Shown piece after piece: positions 42,544 to 53,608 of a DNA stretch of 64,000 bases. The notes beneath the pieces are model-generated. The model had not been told where the DNA came from. It saw only the letters and a list, made by a program, of their open reading frames with translations, and made no database searches. The stretch covers positions 1 to 64,000 of the forward strand of contig NVWU01000004.1 of assembly GCA_002733765.1 (NCBI GenBank), written 5' to 3'. Position 1 is the first letter of the stretch; the number at the start of each line of letters is the position of its first letter. Origin of the DNA: Colwellia sp. (GTDB taxonomy: Bacteria; Pseudomonadota; Gammaproteobacteria; Enterobacterales; Alteromonadaceae). A program made the position numbers and the translations under genes.

Positions 42544-42708
42544 ATGAATCAAGCAACATCTCCTGAACAACAAAAAAAACATGAGCGAAATACTTTTATT
42601 TTTTTAGCCGTTTTTTTAGCCCCTATTCTATCGGTAATCATTGTTGCGGGCTTTGGCTTTGCCGTATGGTTCAGTCAACTAGCCTTTTTAGGCCCACCAG
42701 GCACTTAA
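42544..42708 (+). CDS. napE: Periplasmic nitrate reductase subunit NapE
   Basis: 54 residues, too short for usual gene-size cut-offs. A charged N-terminus with KKHERNTFIFLAVF leads into one membrane span (ILSVIIVAGFGFAVW) and ends GPPGT, as in NapE. GAGAG precedes the ATG by 7 bases. It opens the napEFDABC operon behind the FNR site. The role of NapE is not well established. Confidence 0.85.
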   Translation: MNQATSPEQQKKHERNTFIFLAVFLAPILSVIIVAGFGFAVWFSQLAFLGPPGT

Positions 42709-42736
42709 TACCTTGCTGATAAAAAAAACAAAAAAA

Positions 42737-43264
42737 ATGGAAGGCTTAGCCGATCCATCAAGAAGGCGCTTTTTTCGCGGACGTGTAAAAACTAAGCATG
42801 AACTGCGTTTACCTTGGGTAATTAATGAAGCTGTTTTTACCTCAGGCTGTACTCAATGTGGAGACTGCATTAATCGTTGTGAAAGCAATATTATTGTCAA
42901 AGATGAAGATGGTTTTCCTAAAATTGATTTTAATCAAGGTGAATGTACCTTTTGCAATAAATGTATTGAGGTATGTCAACAACCGTTATTCTCAGGCATA
43001 TTTACTGAAAATAATATGGATAAAAACACTAAAAAAGCTTGGCCGGTAACGTTGGGAATTAGTGATAAATGTTTAGCTAAAAATAACATTTATTGTCAAA
43101 GTTGCCGTGATGAATGTGAAACCAGTGTAATCAAGTTTAATTACCTTAACTCGAGCATTCCACAGCCCAGTTTAAATGACCCTGATTGTAATCAATGTGG
43201 TGCTTGTATCAAAAGTTGCCCACAAGATGCAATCGCATTCAACTTCGCTACCGCGAATCAATAA
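42737..43264 (+). CDS. napF: NapF iron-sulphur protein
   Basis: 175 residues from the ATG at 42737 (MEGLADPSRRRFFRGR); a TTG at 42713 is less likely. Three ferredoxin-type 4Fe-4S motifs: CTQCGDCINRCES, CTFCNKCIEVCQQ and CNQCGACIKSCPQ. The N-terminal SRRRFFRGR motif is typical of NapF. It is a cytoplasmic protein that interacts with NapA before export and may assist cofactor loading. Confidence 0.9.
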   Translation: MEGLADPSRRRFFRGRVKTKHELRLPWVINEAVFTSGCTQCGDCINRCESNIIVKDEDGFPKIDFNQGECTFCNKCIEVCQQPLFSGIFTENNMDKNTKKAWPVTLGISDKCLAKNNIYCQSCRDECETSVIKFNYLNSSIPQPSLNDPDCNQCGACIKSCPQDAIAFNFATANQ

Positions 43265-43274
43265 GTGACAAAAA

Positions 43275-43595
43275 ATGATGAGCCAAAAAAAACAAAGTAG
43301 CAGTGAACAAGAAAAAGATAAAACTCATGAATATCATGTTGCAAGCTTAGTCGCTTATGCCATGCCAGAGCAAGTTAGTGCTGTAGAAGCCGCAATAAAT
43401 ATTATTGAAGGGGCTGAAGTTCACGCTATCAGTGATAAAGGTAAAATAGTTTTAACCATTGAAGGTGATAGCCATAAAGGTATTGGTAAGAAAATGGACC
43501 TATTGAGAGTACATAAAGGACTTATTAATTTATCTCCTGTTTATCACCAAGTCCTTGACGAAAATAAAGAAGAAAACCATCAAAAAATAAAGTAA
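43275..43595 (+). CDS. napD: NapD chaperone for NapA export
   Basis: 106 residues. The NapD fold begins with EYHVASLVAYAMPEQVSAVE and continues EVHAISDKGKIVLTIEGD. NapD binds the twin-arginine signal of NapA to delay export until the cofactor is in. It is longer than usual at both ends, with a Lys-rich head and tail. It lies 10 bases after napF. Confidence 0.9.
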   Translation: MMSQKKQSSSEQEKDKTHEYHVASLVAYAMPEQVSAVEAAINIIEGAEVHAISDKGKIVLTIEGDSHKGIGKKMDLLRVHKGLINLSPVYHQVLDENKEENHQKIK

Positions 43596-43660
43596 AAAGA
43601 ATATAAAAAACAAATGACTAAATTTAATCGAATCAAAATAAGCAAAAGGAAGGTGACCCA

Positions 43661-46159
43661 ATGACAATTAATCGCCGAGAATTTATTAAAGCAAATGCCA
43701 TTGCCGCAGCAGCTGCTGTTGCTGGGGTATCTGTTCCTGCAATAGCCTCTAATTTAATTACGAGTTCTGATATCACCAAACTAAAGTGGGACAAAGCCGC
43801 ATGTCGTTTTTGTGGTACCGGCTGTAGTGTAAACGTTGGTGTAATGGATGGTAAGGTTGTTGCTACCCACGGTGATATCAAGTCTCCGGTCAATAAAGGC
43901 CTTAGCTGTGTTAAAGGCTATTTCCTTTCTAAAATCATGTACGGAAAAGACAGACTTACCTCACCATTATTACGAATGACTAATGGTAAATACGATAAAG
44001 AAGGTGAATTCACTCCTATTTCTTGGGATCAAGCCTTTGACGTTATGGCTGAAAAAGCTAAAGATGCATTGAAAAAAGACGGCCCTAAAGCCGTCGGTAT
44101 GTTCGGCTCTGGCCAATGGACCGTACAAGAAGGTTATGCCGCGGTTAAATTATACAAAGCAGGTTTTCGTTCTAACAATATAGACCCTAATGCGCGTCAT
44201 TGTATGGCCTCTGCTGTTGGTGGTTTCATGCGTACCTTTGGTATCGATGAGCCTATGGGCTGTTACGATGATTTAGAATATGCTGATGCGTTTGTTTTAT
44301 GGGGCTCAAATATGGCGGAAATGCATCCTATTTTATGGACGCGTTTAACCGATCGCCGCTTGAGCGCACCGCATGTAAAAGTTGCCGTATTATCAACTTT
44401 TGAGCATCGTAGTTTTGACCTAGCTGATAATGGCATGGTGTTTACACCACAAACAGATTTAGCTATTTTAAATTACATTGCTCACTACATTATTAAGACC
44501 GGTCGTGTTAATAAAGACTTTGTTAACAAGCATACAAACTTTAGATTAGGTGAAACCGATATTGGTTATGGTTTACGTCCTGAACATGAGTTAGAACAAA
44601 AAGCAAAAAATAACGGAAAAACTAAAGGTAGTTCAACGCCAATTAGCTTTGATGAATACGCTAAGTTTGTTAGTACTTATACTGTTGAATACACGGCTAA
44701 ATTATCGGGTGTACCTGAGCATAAATTAGAAGCATTAGCTGAATTATATGCCGATCCAAAAATTAAAGTGACTTCTTTTTGGACAATGGGCTTTAATCAA
44801 CATACGCGTGGTGTATGGGCAAACAACCTTTGTTATAACATTCACTTATTAACCGGTAAAATATCTGAGCCTGGTAATAGTCCTTTCTCATTGACAGGTC
44901 AACCTTCTGCTTGTGGTACGGCACGTGAGGTTGGTACTTTTTCACATCGCTTACCTGCTGATATGGTCGTTAAAAACCCTAAGCATAGAGCTATTGCGGA
45001 GAAAATTTGGGATTTACCTGAAGGCACTATTCCTGCAAAACCTGGATATCATGCAGTTTTACAAAACCGTATGCTTAAAGATGGCAAATTAAATTTTTAT
45101 TGGGTGCAATGTAATAACAACATGCAAGCTGCTGCCAATATTAACGAAGAAGTTTACCCAGGTTATCGTAATCCGAAAAACTTTATTGTGGTATCAGACC
45201 CTTACCCAACGGTTACCGCGCAAGCTGCAGACTTAATTTTACCTACAGCGATGTGGGTAGAAAAAGAAGGTATGTACGGTAATGCCGAGCGTCGTACGCA
45301 ATCTTGGTATCAAATGGTTGAAGCACCTAAAGGCGCAACTTCTGATATGTGGCAAGTGGTTGAATTTTCAAAACGCTTTAAAATTGAAGACGTATGGCCT
45401 GAAGAGTTAATCGCTAAAAAACCAGAAGTACGTGGTAAAACCTTATTTGACGTGCTTTATAAAGACTCATCTGTTGGTAAGTTTTCGCTTGATGAGATAC
45501 CAGAGGATCGTTTAAACCATGAATCTCGTGATTTTGGTTTCTACATCCAAAAAGGTTTGTTCGAAGAGTACGCTAGTTTTGGCCGAGGCCATGCACATGA
45601 TTTAGCGCCTTATGACAGATATCATCAAGAGCGTGGTTTACGCTGGCCTGTTGTTAATGGTAAAGAAACTAAATGGCGCTTCAAAGAAGGTTCAGATCCT
45701 TATTGTAAACCAGGTAGTGGATGGGATTTTTATGGTAAAAAAGATGGTCGCGCTATTATTTTTGCACTACCTTATGAACCAGCTGCAGAATCTCCTGATG
45801 AAGAGTACGATTTATGGTTATCAACCGGTCGAGTATTAGAACACTGGCATTCAGGTTCTATGACACAACGTGTACCCGAGTTATACAAAGCAATGCCAGA
45901 TGCGTTAGTTTATATGCATCCTGATGATGCTAAATCTCGTGGTATGCGCCGTGGTGATTTAGTCAAACTCATTTCTCGCCGTGGTGAAGTACAAACTCGT
46001 GTTGAAACCAGAGGCCGTAATAAGCCACCGGTAGGCTTAGTATTTATGCCTTGGTTTGATGCTAGCCGTCTAGTAAACAAAGTCACTTTAGATGCCACTG
46101 ACCCGTTGTCAAAAGAAACGGATTACAAAAAATGTGCCATCAAAATTGTTAAAGTTTAG
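43661..46159 (+). CDS. napA: Periplasmic nitrate reductase catalytic subunit NapA
   Basis: 832 residues, the typical NapA length. The twin-arginine signal is [10 protein letters not shown] with cleavage after a long Ala-rich stretch (AIASN). The 4Fe-4S motif [10 protein letters not shown] is near residue 48, with a later Cys in [10 protein letters not shown]. The Mo-ligand Cys is in NARHCMASA near 183. Domain IV at the end binds the bis-MGD cofactor. Reduces nitrate to nitrite in the periplasm. AAGGAAGGTG precedes the ATG. Confidence 0.97.
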   Translation: MTINRREFIKANAIAAAAAVAGVSVPAIASNLITSSDITKLKWDKAACRFCGTGCSVNVGVMDGKVVATHGDIKSPVNKGLSCVKGYFLSKIMYGKDRLTSPLLRMTNGKYDKEGEFTPISWDQAFDVMAEKAKDALKKDGPKAVGMFGSGQWTVQEGYAAVKLYKAGFRSNNIDPNARHCMASAVGGFMRTFGIDEPMGCYDDLEYADAFVLWGSNMAEMHPILWTRLTDRRLSAPHVKVAVLSTFEHRSFDLADNGMVFTPQTDLAILNYIAHYIIKTGRVNKDFVNKHTNFRLGETDIGYGLRPEHELEQKAKNNGKTKGSSTPISFDEYAKFVSTYTVEYTAKLSGVPEHKLEALAELYADPKIKVTSFWTMGFNQHTRGVWANNLCYNIHLLTGKISEPGNSPFSLTGQPSACGTAREVGTFSHRLPADMVVKNPKHRAIAEKIWDLPEGTIPAKPGYHAVLQNRMLKDGKLNFYWVQCNNNMQAAANINEEVYPGYRNPKNFIVVSDPYPTVTAQAADLILPTAMWVEKEGMYGNAERRTQSWYQMVEAPKGATSDMWQVVEFSKRFKIEDVWPEELIAKKPEVRGKTLFDVLYKDSSVGKFSLDEIPEDRLNHESRDFGFYIQKGLFEEYASFGRGHAHDLAPYDRYHQERGLRWPVVNGKETKWRFKEGSDPYCKPGSGWDFYGKKDGRAIIFALPYEPAAESPDEEYDLWLSTGRVLEHWHSGSMTQRVPELYKAMPDALVYMHPDDAKSRGMRRGDLVKLISRRGEVQTRVETRGRNKPPVGLVFMPWFDASRLVNKVTLDATDPLSKETDYKKCAIKIVKV

Positions 46160-46168
46160 GAGAGTGAT

Positions 46169-46672
46169 ATGAAAAATTTAAATTTAGCGTCTATCGCCGG
46201 CTTAATGGTATTGGTTTTAGCACCTGTTTTTATGTCTTTTAATGCTAATTCAGCAGATAAATCAGAAATAAATACGGTCGCTACTTTGCGTGATCACACA
46301 GAAATTGATGTGCAAAAAGAGCCAAACCGAATTCCTAAAGTGATTAATAAGGATATTAAGCAAACACGTAACTATCCTATGCAGCCGCCAATTATCCCGC
46401 ATACTACCCGTAGTTATGAAGTAAATAAAAATAACAACAAATGTATGTCGTGTCATTCACGTCAGCGCACTGAAGAGTCACAAGCACCTATGGTCAGTGT
46501 TACTCACTATATGAATCGAGATGGTAATTTTTTAGCTGAAATTTCACCACGCCGTTATTTTTGTAATCAGTGTCATGTAACTCAACTTGATGCTAAACCA
46601 CTAGTGGAAAATACTTTCATTGATATGCACAGCTTGATGAAACAAAAAACCACTAGCGCTAAAGAGCATTAG
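46169..46672 (+). CDS. napB: NapB dihaem cytochrome c subunit
   Basis: 167 residues with a signal peptide ([17 protein letters not shown], cleavage after NSA). Two haem sites CMSCH and CNQCH lie near residues 92 and 132. Family text [18 protein letters not shown] is present. It passes electrons from NapC to NapA. Confidence 0.95.
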   Translation: MKNLNLASIAGLMVLVLAPVFMSFNANSADKSEINTVATLRDHTEIDVQKEPNRIPKVINKDIKQTRNYPMQPPIIPHTTRSYEVNKNNNKCMSCHSRQRTEESQAPMVSVTHYMNRDGNFLAEISPRRYFCNQCHVTQLDAKPLVENTFIDMHSLMKQKTTSAKEH

Positions 46673-46680
46673 GAGCCGCC

Positions 46681-47268
46681 ATGAAAAACTTATTAATGAT
46701 TGGCTGGAGAACATTAACCAAGCCAAGTGGTTACTACAGTTTAGGAGCCTTAGTTATAGGCGGATTTATTGCTGGGATTATTTTCTGGGGGGGATTTAAC
46801 ACCGCCTTAGAAGTAACCAATACTGAAGAGTTTTGTATTTCGTGTCATGAAATGGAAAACAATGTCTATGAAGAGATGAAAACGACCATTCACTTTTCTA
46901 ACCGTTCAGGCGTTCGTGCAACTTGCCCTGATTGTCATGTTCCACATAAATGGACCGATAAAATTGCGCGTAAAATGCAAGCGTCAAAAGAAGTTTGGGG
47001 CATGCTTTTTGGCACGATTAATACTCGTGAAAAGTTTTTAGTGCATCGTAAACGTTTAGCGCAAAATGAATGGGAACGTTTAAAAGCAAACGACTCTCTA
47101 GAGTGTCGTAACTGTCATAACTTCGATTACATGGATTTTACTGAGCAAAGTGAACGCGCTGCTTATCAACATTCTACGGCATTAGCCGCAGGTGAAAAAA
47201 CCTGTATTGATTGTCATAAGGGTATTGCTCACCAATTACCTGATATGAAAGGTGTTGAGGGTTGGTAA
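46681..47268 (+). CDS. napC: NapC tetrahaem quinol dehydrogenase
   Basis: 195 residues. One N-terminal membrane anchor ([19 protein letters not shown]) is followed by four CxxCH sites: CISCH, CPDCH, CRNCH and CIDCH. It oxidises membrane quinol and feeds NapB. There is no napG or napH in the operon, so this is the only visible quinol route. A terminator follows. Confidence 0.95.
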   Translation: MKNLLMIGWRTLTKPSGYYSLGALVIGGFIAGIIFWGGFNTALEVTNTEEFCISCHEMENNVYEEMKTTIHFSNRSGVRATCPDCHVPHKWTDKIARKMQASKEVWGMLFGTINTREKFLVHRKRLAQNEWERLKANDSLECRNCHNFDYMDFTEQSERAAYQHSTALAAGEKTCIDCHKGIAHQLPDMKGVEGW

Positions 47269-47302
47269 GCTGCACCATATAATGGCTAAATGATCTTAAT
47301 TG

Positions 47303-47329
47303 AAACCAGTGCTTGTCACTGGTTTTTTG
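47303..47329 (+). terminator. Terminator of the nap operon
   Basis: AAACCAGTG pairs with CACTGGTTT around CTTGT, with a T run (TTTTTTG) next. It lies 35 bases after napC. Confidence 0.85.
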
Positions 47330-47367
47330 TTTTTCCAGCTAAGCTTGCAGCTGAATCTAGATATGAA

Positions 47368-48075
47368 CTATAAGTTTAGCTCTATAATTCCTGGTATGGT
47401 TTGTCGTTGCCATTTTGATTGTGGTAATTGTAAACTCATTTTTTTCATTGATTTTAAAATTGATTTTAGTGCTAATTGATCGGCAAACCATTTTGGCAGT
47501 TCTCCACCATTATCAGCGATAAAAGTGTACTCAATGATGAGTTGCTTTTGTTGTTCGTTATTCAATATAGGGGTGATTAACCAATGTCCCTGATAAAACT
47601 TTATTCGCATTGCATTTGAATGCTCTATATCAACACTAAAATCATCTTTCAATTGTATCTCTACCGATAAATCACTGTTTTGCCAATAATTTGAATGAAG
47701 TTGTAAATATCTAGGTTTTAATGGCCAAATAACAGAAAAGTTAACCGTGAAAATGTGTTCTGTTGATGACAAATGTTTAATGACTTTGCTGTTACTTGCA
47801 TTGGTTAACCATGTGGGTGTGTTATCAACATCTTGTATAAATAATAAAAAAGCTGACAGGCTAGAGTTTACTAATGCCGTTGCTTTTATTTCGGTCAACT
47901 TATCAATGGTTGATTCTCTCGAACTGACACTAAGATTTTTATATTGTTTCCATGTTTTCCATGGAGACGTTGGTGTAAAAGAAGTGTTTTTTGCAATACA
48001 AGCATCACTAATAATGAAAGCCGTAATTAAGCTAATAATTACCACCTTGATTATTTTAAATAGGTTAAATATCAA
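47368..48075 (-). CDS. START-domain-like exported protein
   Basis: 235 residues. The N-terminus is a signal-like hydrophobic stretch (IIKVVIISLITAFIISDACIA). The body fits the START-like lipid-binding family of marine gammaproteobacteria: SPWKTWKQYKNLSVSSRES, FLLFIQDVDNTPTWLTNAS and IEYTFIADNGGELPKWFADQ. The first possible start is TTG at 48075, with no in-frame ATG nearby. Its ligand is unknown. Confidence 0.75.
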   Translation of the reverse strand: MIFNLFKIIKVVIISLITAFIISDACIAKNTSFTPTSPWKTWKQYKNLSVSSRESTIDKLTEIKATALVNSSLSAFLLFIQDVDNTPTWLTNASNSKVIKHLSSTEHIFTVNFSVIWPLKPRYLQLHSNYWQNSDLSVEIQLKDDFSVDIEHSNAMRIKFYQGHWLITPILNNEQQKQLIIEYTFIADNGGELPKWFADQLALKSILKSMKKMSLQLPQSKWQRQTIPGIIELNL

Positions 48076-48450
48076 AAGAACAACGCGCTGTAGTGGTGTT
48101 TATAATTATTATCATATCGTTTTATTTAATTGAGTTTATCTGCGCTACTTTACTATATTATTACCCTTATGTACTGGAATAAAATATTCGAAGGCGACAT
48201 TACTCTCAAGTTCAATATCTGATTAATAATTTACTATTAGTTAATAGGGGAGTTACTTTGATCTATTTTCCTGTGTGTAATCTTAAATAATAATTGGTTC
48301 TAGCTATTATTTTGATGTTTTTTAGTCATTAATGTTAAATAGTCTGTTAAAACACTTGTGTATAAAGAGTAGGGCTTTTACAATTCTCGCCTTATTTTAA
48401 TAGACTTCAAGCGACGCCTAGTATGTGCCGCCACTGATTAAGGAAAATTC
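48076..48450. other. Divergent intergenic region upstream of thrS
   Basis: This 375-base gap separates the START-like gene from thrS. It is AT-rich with no credible gene. The thrS leader probably begins here, and E. coli thrS is autoregulated through its leader; I could not identify a matching anticodon-like hairpin by eye. Confidence 0.4.
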
Positions 48451-50361
48451 ATGCCTATAATAACTCTCCCTGATGGTTCAACTCGCGCTTTTGATAACGC
48501 GGTATCTGTAATGGATGTTGCCTTAGATATTGGCCCTGGCCTTGCTAAAGCAACCATTGCGGGTCGTATCAATGGTAATTTAGTTGATGCCTGCGAATTA
48601 ATTGAAAATGATGCTAGTTTACAACTTATCACCAGTAAAGATGATGAAGGTTTAGAAATTATTCGTCACTCTTGTGCGCATTTATTAGGTCATGCAATTA
48701 AACAATTATGGCCAGACACTAAAATGGCGATTGGTCCTACTATTGATAATGGTTTTTATTATGATGTTGATTTAGAACATACCATTACGACAGATGACTT
48801 AGCTAAGCTTGAAAAGCGCATGACTGAGTTAGCACGCTCTAATTACTCAGTAGTGAAAAAAGTAGGTACATGGCAAGAAGCGCGCGCAGCTTTTGTTGGC
48901 CGTGGCGAAACCTATAAAATTCAGATTTTAGATGAAAATATCTCACAAGATGATATGCCTGCTTTATATCACCATGAAGAATATGTAGATATGTGTCGTG
49001 GGCCACATGTGCCAAGCATGCGCCATTGTCATCATTTTAAACTAATGAAACTTGCTGGCGCTTATTGGCGTGGTGATAGCGACAATAAAATGTTGCAACG
49101 TGTTTATGGTACGGCATGGGCTGATAAAAAACAGCTTAAAGCGTATATAGTACGGTTAGCTGAAGCAGAAAAACGTGATCACCGTAAAATTGGTAAAACG
49201 CTAGATTTATTCCATTGGCAAGAAGAAGCGCCGGGAATGGTATTTTGGCACAATGATGGTTGGACAATTTACACTGAATTAGAAAAATTTATTCGTGAAA
49301 AATTGCATGAATATGATTATGATGAAGTAAAAGGTCCATTAATGATGGATCGCGTACTTTGGGAAAAATCAGGCCATTGGGAAAAATATGCAGAAAACAT
49401 GTTTACAACAATGTCTGAAAAACGTGAGTATGCAATAAAACCAATGAACTGCCCAGGGCACGTACAAATATTTAATCAAGGGCTAAAATCATACCGTGAT
49501 TTACCTTTACGTATGGCTGAGTTTGGTTGTTGTCATCGTAATGAACCTTCAGGTGCATTACATGGCTTAATGCGTGTACGTGGTTTTACTCAAGATGATG
49601 CTCATATTTTTTGTATGGAATCACAGGTTCAAGACGAAGTAAGCAAATGTATCAAGATGGTTTATGATGTTTATAGCTCATTTGGTTTTGATGATATTGC
49701 TGTTAAGTTATCAACACGCCCGGAAAAACGTATTGGTAGTGATGATATTTGGGATAAAGCCGAAGCGGGTCTTGCTCAAGCATTAACCGACAGTAATATT
49801 GAATTTGACTATTTACCGGGTGAAGGGGCATTCTATGGTCCTAAAATTGAATTCACTTTAATGGATTGTTTAGGTCGTGGTTGGCAATGTGGCACAGTAC
49901 AACTTGATTTTGCTTTGCCAGAGCGTTTAGGCGCAACTTATGTTGGTGAAAACAACGAAAGATATACTCCGGTAATGATTCATCGAGCTATTTTAGGATC
50001 ATTAGAGCGTTTTATTGGTATTTTAATTGAAGAGTACTCGGGGAAATTTCCAACGTGGTTATCGCCCACTCACGCAATAATTATGAATATTACCGACAAA
50101 CAAGGCCAATATTGTGAAAAAGTTGTTAAAAAACTAAAAGAAAATGGATTTAGAGCAAAACTAGACTTGAGAAATGAGAAGATAGGCTTTAAAATCCGCG
50201 AGCACACTTTAAAGAGAGTTCCTTATTTGTTAGTTGTAGGTGACAAAGAAATGGAAGCAGGTGAAATTTCTGTTAGAACTCGCAGTGGTGAAGATTTAGG
50301 GAAAATGTCTGTGGATGATTTTATCGCTAAGTTAAGTGACGAAGTTAAAACGAGAAAATAA
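48451..50361 (+). CDS. thrS: Threonine-tRNA ligase
   Basis: 636 residues. N-terminal TGS domain ([20 protein letters not shown]). The editing domain has [19 protein letters not shown] (the HxxxH of the second additional domain) and later CRGPHVPSM. The class II catalytic core includes [22 protein letters not shown] and [13 protein letters not shown]. The C-terminal anticodon-binding domain ends the protein. It is followed by infC, rpmI and rplT as in other gammaproteobacteria. Confidence 0.97.
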   Translation: MPIITLPDGSTRAFDNAVSVMDVALDIGPGLAKATIAGRINGNLVDACELIENDASLQLITSKDDEGLEIIRHSCAHLLGHAIKQLWPDTKMAIGPTIDNGFYYDVDLEHTITTDDLAKLEKRMTELARSNYSVVKKVGTWQEARAAFVGRGETYKIQILDENISQDDMPALYHHEEYVDMCRGPHVPSMRHCHHFKLMKLAGAYWRGDSDNKMLQRVYGTAWADKKQLKAYIVRLAEAEKRDHRKIGKTLDLFHWQEEAPGMVFWHNDGWTIYTELEKFIREKLHEYDYDEVKGPLMMDRVLWEKSGHWEKYAENMFTTMSEKREYAIKPMNCPGHVQIFNQGLKSYRDLPLRMAEFGCCHRNEPSGALHGLMRVRGFTQDDAHIFCMESQVQDEVSKCIKMVYDVYSSFGFDDIAVKLSTRPEKRIGSDDIWDKAEAGLAQALTDSNIEFDYLPGEGAFYGPKIEFTLMDCLGRGWQCGTVQLDFALPERLGATYVGENNERYTPVMIHRAILGSLERFIGILIEEYSGKFPTWLSPTHAIIMNITDKQGQYCEKVVKKLKENGFRAKLDLRNEKIGFKIREHTLKRVPYLLVVGDKEMEAGEISVRTRSGEDLGKMSVDDFIAKLSDEVKTRK

Positions 50362-50594
50362 GCAACGTTTCGAACAGCAAATAGCAATAATAGAGTAAAT
50401 ATCTTGTTATTTGTTGAAATGGACATTATGTAGACAATATTTCTGAGTAGTACCGTGTTATTATTCAGAAGGCAGGTTTTTTGTTTTATTTATAGGCGGA
50501 AGTGCGAAGTTGACAAATGTTAATGAGCATCTCAACACAAAATTAAGCAAAACAACAATAAGATAAGTAAATAAAAGGTTTCTGTAGGAGGAAC

Positions 50595-51149
50595 ATGGCT
50601 ATCAAAGGTGGACAACGAGGCGGGCAAAAAGAGCCAGCACATCGTTTAAATGAGTTAATCACAGGTATTGCTGACAACGAAGTTCGTTTAATTAAATTTG
50701 ATGGAGAGCCGGGTGGCATTGTTTCATTGGATGAAGCATTTGACCAAGCTGATGAAGCCGGTGTAGATCTTGTTGAAATAAGCCCAACCGCCAAACCACC
50801 CGTTTGTCGCGTCATGGATTACGGCAAGTTTATCTATGAAAAAGCTAAAGAGCAAAAAGAACAACGTAAAAATCAGAAACAAATACAGGTAAAGGAAATT
50901 AAATTCCGTCCTGGTACAGATGAAGGCGATTATCAGGTGAAATTACGTAACCTGAAACGCTTTTTAGAAGGCGGCGACAAGGTCAAGGTTACGTTACGTT
51001 TCCGCGGCCGTGAAATGGCTCACCAAGAGCTCGGTTTAGCGCTTCTTACTCGTGTTAAAAACGATTTAGAAGAACTAACCGTACTTGAATTCTTTCCGCG
51101 TAGAGCAGAAGGACGTCAAATGGTGATGGTCTTAGCCCCTAAAAAATAG
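50595..51149 (+). CDS. infC: Translation initiation factor IF-3
   Basis: 184 residues from the ATG at 50595. Family text is clear: [39 protein letters not shown] and [14 protein letters not shown]. The start is ambiguous. The Shine-Dalgarno AGGAGG at 50586-50591 is only 3 bases from the ATG, but 9 bases from an in-frame ATC at 50601, which aligns with the AUU start of E. coli infC (I/M-KGG). A rare start codon would make synthesis self-limiting through IF-3's own start proofreading. Confidence 0.95.
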   Translation: MAIKGGQRGGQKEPAHRLNELITGIADNEVRLIKFDGEPGGIVSLDEAFDQADEAGVDLVEISPTAKPPVCRVMDYGKFIYEKAKEQKEQRKNQKQIQVKEIKFRPGTDEGDYQVKLRNLKRFLEGGDKVKVTLRFRGREMAHQELGLALLTRVKNDLEELTVLEFFPRRAEGRQMVMVLAPKK

Positions 51150-51170
51150 ATAATCTTTGGTTTGACAAGT

Positions 51171-51208
51171 AATTAAATTTTTATTTTATATTGAATAAAA
51201 ATTTAATT
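51171..51208 (+). promoter_or_regulatory. AT-rich hairpin between infC and rpmI
   Basis: A perfect 15-bp stem (51171-51185 with 51194-51208), all A/T, with no G/C to end transcription efficiently. It sits in the leader of rpmI-rplT, where L20 represses translation in E. coli. It may be part of that control region or an RNA processing site. Confidence 0.45.
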
Positions 51209-51362
51209 CACCAATTTTATCTTTACGCTGGTAGTACAGGCTTGCAAGTAAATTGATTATTCACGCTTTATAGTGAGAAAAATCAGTTTCGCCCTCGCTA
51301 CTTAATATTTGGCATATACCTTTTCTTTTATTAGGAATTGTATAAATTTGAGAATTATTCAC

Positions 51363-51557
51363 ATGCCTAAAATGAAAACCAATAAAGGTGCTGCGAAGCG
51401 CTTTAAAAAAACAGCTAATGGCTATAAGTTCAAACAAGCTGGCTTACGTCATATTTTGACTAAACGCCGTACTAAAGTTAAGCGTCATTTACGTGCTAAA
51501 TCGATGATCGCTGCTGCTGACATTAAGTCAGTTAAAAAACTTTTACGTCACGGTTAA
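51363..51557 (+). CDS. rpmI: 50S ribosomal protein L35
   Basis: 64 residues from the ATG at 51363 ([14 protein letters not shown]), the normal length. Longer upstream reading is leader sequence. Very basic, ending SVKKLLRHG. It lies 16 bases before rplT. Confidence 0.96.
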   Translation: MPKMKTNKGAAKRFKKTANGYKFKQAGLRHILTKRRTKVKRHLRAKSMIAAADIKSVKKLLRHG

Positions 51558-51570
51558 TTAGGAGAAATAG

Positions 51571-51933
<363 letters not shown>

Positions 51934-51957
51934 GAATTGAAACGTTGAAATTGAGAT

Positions 51958-51989
51958 AAGGACGCCTTTGGGCGTCCTTTTCTTTTTTG
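51958..51989 (+). terminator. Terminator after rplT
   Basis: AAGGACGCC pairs with GGCGTCCTT around a TTTG loop, then TTTTCTTTTTT. It ends the infC-rpmI-rplT unit. Confidence 0.88.
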
Positions 51990-52204
51990 TTGATATATTT
52001 TATTGCTAATTTTATGATAGCGTCGTCAAACATGCTCGCTTATGTTCATAAGCTCCGCGTGATTTCCTTGCTCTCATTTCAATTATCTGCAAAATATTAT
52101 CAACAACGATTATTATAACGAATGATATTTTTAGTTTAAAAGGCTAAATCATAGATACTATTCGCTACAATTAATTTTAAATATAAAGGTTAAGGTCTAA
52201 TACC

Positions 52205-53308
52205 ATGAATCTAGCTGATAAAGTTTTAGCGGTAAATAATGATTTACCTATCCGTACCGATGCACCTGTACATAGCGGTAAAGTTCGCTCTGTTTATTGG
52301 TTAACTGAGGCAGATAGCAAACGACTAATTGAAGAAAAAGGCTATAAAGTCCCTAAAGATGCTCCTTTAGCTATTATGGTGATTAGCGATCGTATCTCTG
52401 CTTTTGATTGTATTTGGCAAGGTGAGGGTGGCATGAAAGGCGTACCTGGTAAAGGAGCCGCGCTTAATGCTATTTCTAATCATTGGTTTAAATTGTTTAA
52501 AGAGCAAGGTCTTGCCGATAGTCATATTTTAGATATTCCACATCCGTTTGTTTGGATTGTCCAAAAAGCAAAACCGGTAATGATTGAAGCTATTTGTCGT
52601 CAATATATCACTGGTTCAATGTGGCGTTCATATGAAAAAGGTGAACGTGAGTTTTGTGGTATCGAAATCAGTGAAGGGCTAACGAAAGACTCAAAACTAA
52701 CTGAGTTATTACAAACACCGTCAACAAAAGGGATATTGACCGATATTCCAGGTGTTCCTGCGGTTGATGATGTCAATATTACCCGTAAAAATATCGAAGA
52801 TAATTTTGCCGCATTTAACTTTAAATCATTGGATGATATTACCCTTTATGAAAAATTATTAACACAAGGCTTTGATGTTATCTCCACTGAGCTAGCAAAA
52901 ATTGATCAAATTTTTGTTGATACAAAATTTGAATTTGGCTACGTGAAAGATAAAGACGGTAATGAAAAGCTAATTTATATGGATGAAGTTGGTACGCCTG
53001 ACTCATCTCGTATTTGGGATGGTGAAGAGTACCGTGCTGGTAAAGTTGTTGAAAACTCGAAAGAGGGTTTTCGTCAGTTATTATTAAATCATTTTCCTGA
53101 TCCAGACATTCTATTAAATAAAGCCCGTATGAGTGAGCGCGAAGCTTTAGCACGTGACAATGTTTTACCTGAATCTGTATTGATGAATGTTTCTAAAACT
53201 TACCTTGATATTGCAGAAAAAATAACGGGTGAAAAAATAGTACTTAGTGATAATCCAAAAGCAGAAATTATTGATATTTTACGTGAACAGTATCAATTAA
53301 TTGATTAG
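52205..53308 (+). CDS. purC: Phosphoribosylaminoimidazole-succinocarboxamide synthase
   Basis: 367 residues, the long form of SAICAR synthetase found in Vibrio and Shewanella relatives. [19 protein letters not shown] near residue 22, [20 protein letters not shown] near 58, [18 protein letters not shown] and [17 protein letters not shown] are diagnostic. It joins aspartate to CAIR in purine synthesis using ATP. It is a single gene with a leader of about 215 bases. Confidence 0.95.
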   Translation: MNLADKVLAVNNDLPIRTDAPVHSGKVRSVYWLTEADSKRLIEEKGYKVPKDAPLAIMVISDRISAFDCIWQGEGGMKGVPGKGAALNAISNHWFKLFKEQGLADSHILDIPHPFVWIVQKAKPVMIEAICRQYITGSMWRSYEKGEREFCGIEISEGLTKDSKLTELLQTPSTKGILTDIPGVPAVDDVNITRKNIEDNFAAFNFKSLDDITLYEKLLTQGFDVISTELAKIDQIFVDTKFEFGYVKDKDGNEKLIYMDEVGTPDSSRIWDGEEYRAGKVVENSKEGFRQLLLNHFPDPDILLNKARMSEREALARDNVLPESVLMNVSKTYLDIAEKITGEKIVLSDNPKAEIIDILREQYQLID

Positions 53309-53446
53309 TTAACTATTTTTAAAGTGCCGTTGTTTTAGAGAGGTATTTGGACATTTAAGTCCATACTATTTAAGCCTCAATGCTAAGAGTCTTTGCATTG
53401 TTCCTGTTACAACGGTAGTGATTAAGTGGTATTTTTCAGGTGTTCC

Positions 53447-53489
53447 TAATGCCAACTGAATGATCAATTCATGACTTCAATTGGCATTA
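53447..53489. repeat. Interspersed hairpin repeat, copy 2
   Basis: Outer arms TAATGCCAA and TTGGCATTA are exact complements, and an inner TGAAT-GATCA-ATTCA pair forms a second stem. Bases 53456-53489 match 42361-42394. It lies in the 300-base gap after purC, which otherwise holds only a short GGAC...GTCC stem near 53348. It looks like a REP/MITE-type element. Confidence 0.55.
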
Positions 53490-53608
53490 GTACCTTTTCA
53501 TCACCCACATCATGCCACATTTGATAACCACTAATTTAGTAATCTTATTTGTTACTGTAAATAGCAAAACAAGCTCTAAGTTATGTTTAATAAATGTACA
53601 AAGCTTAA

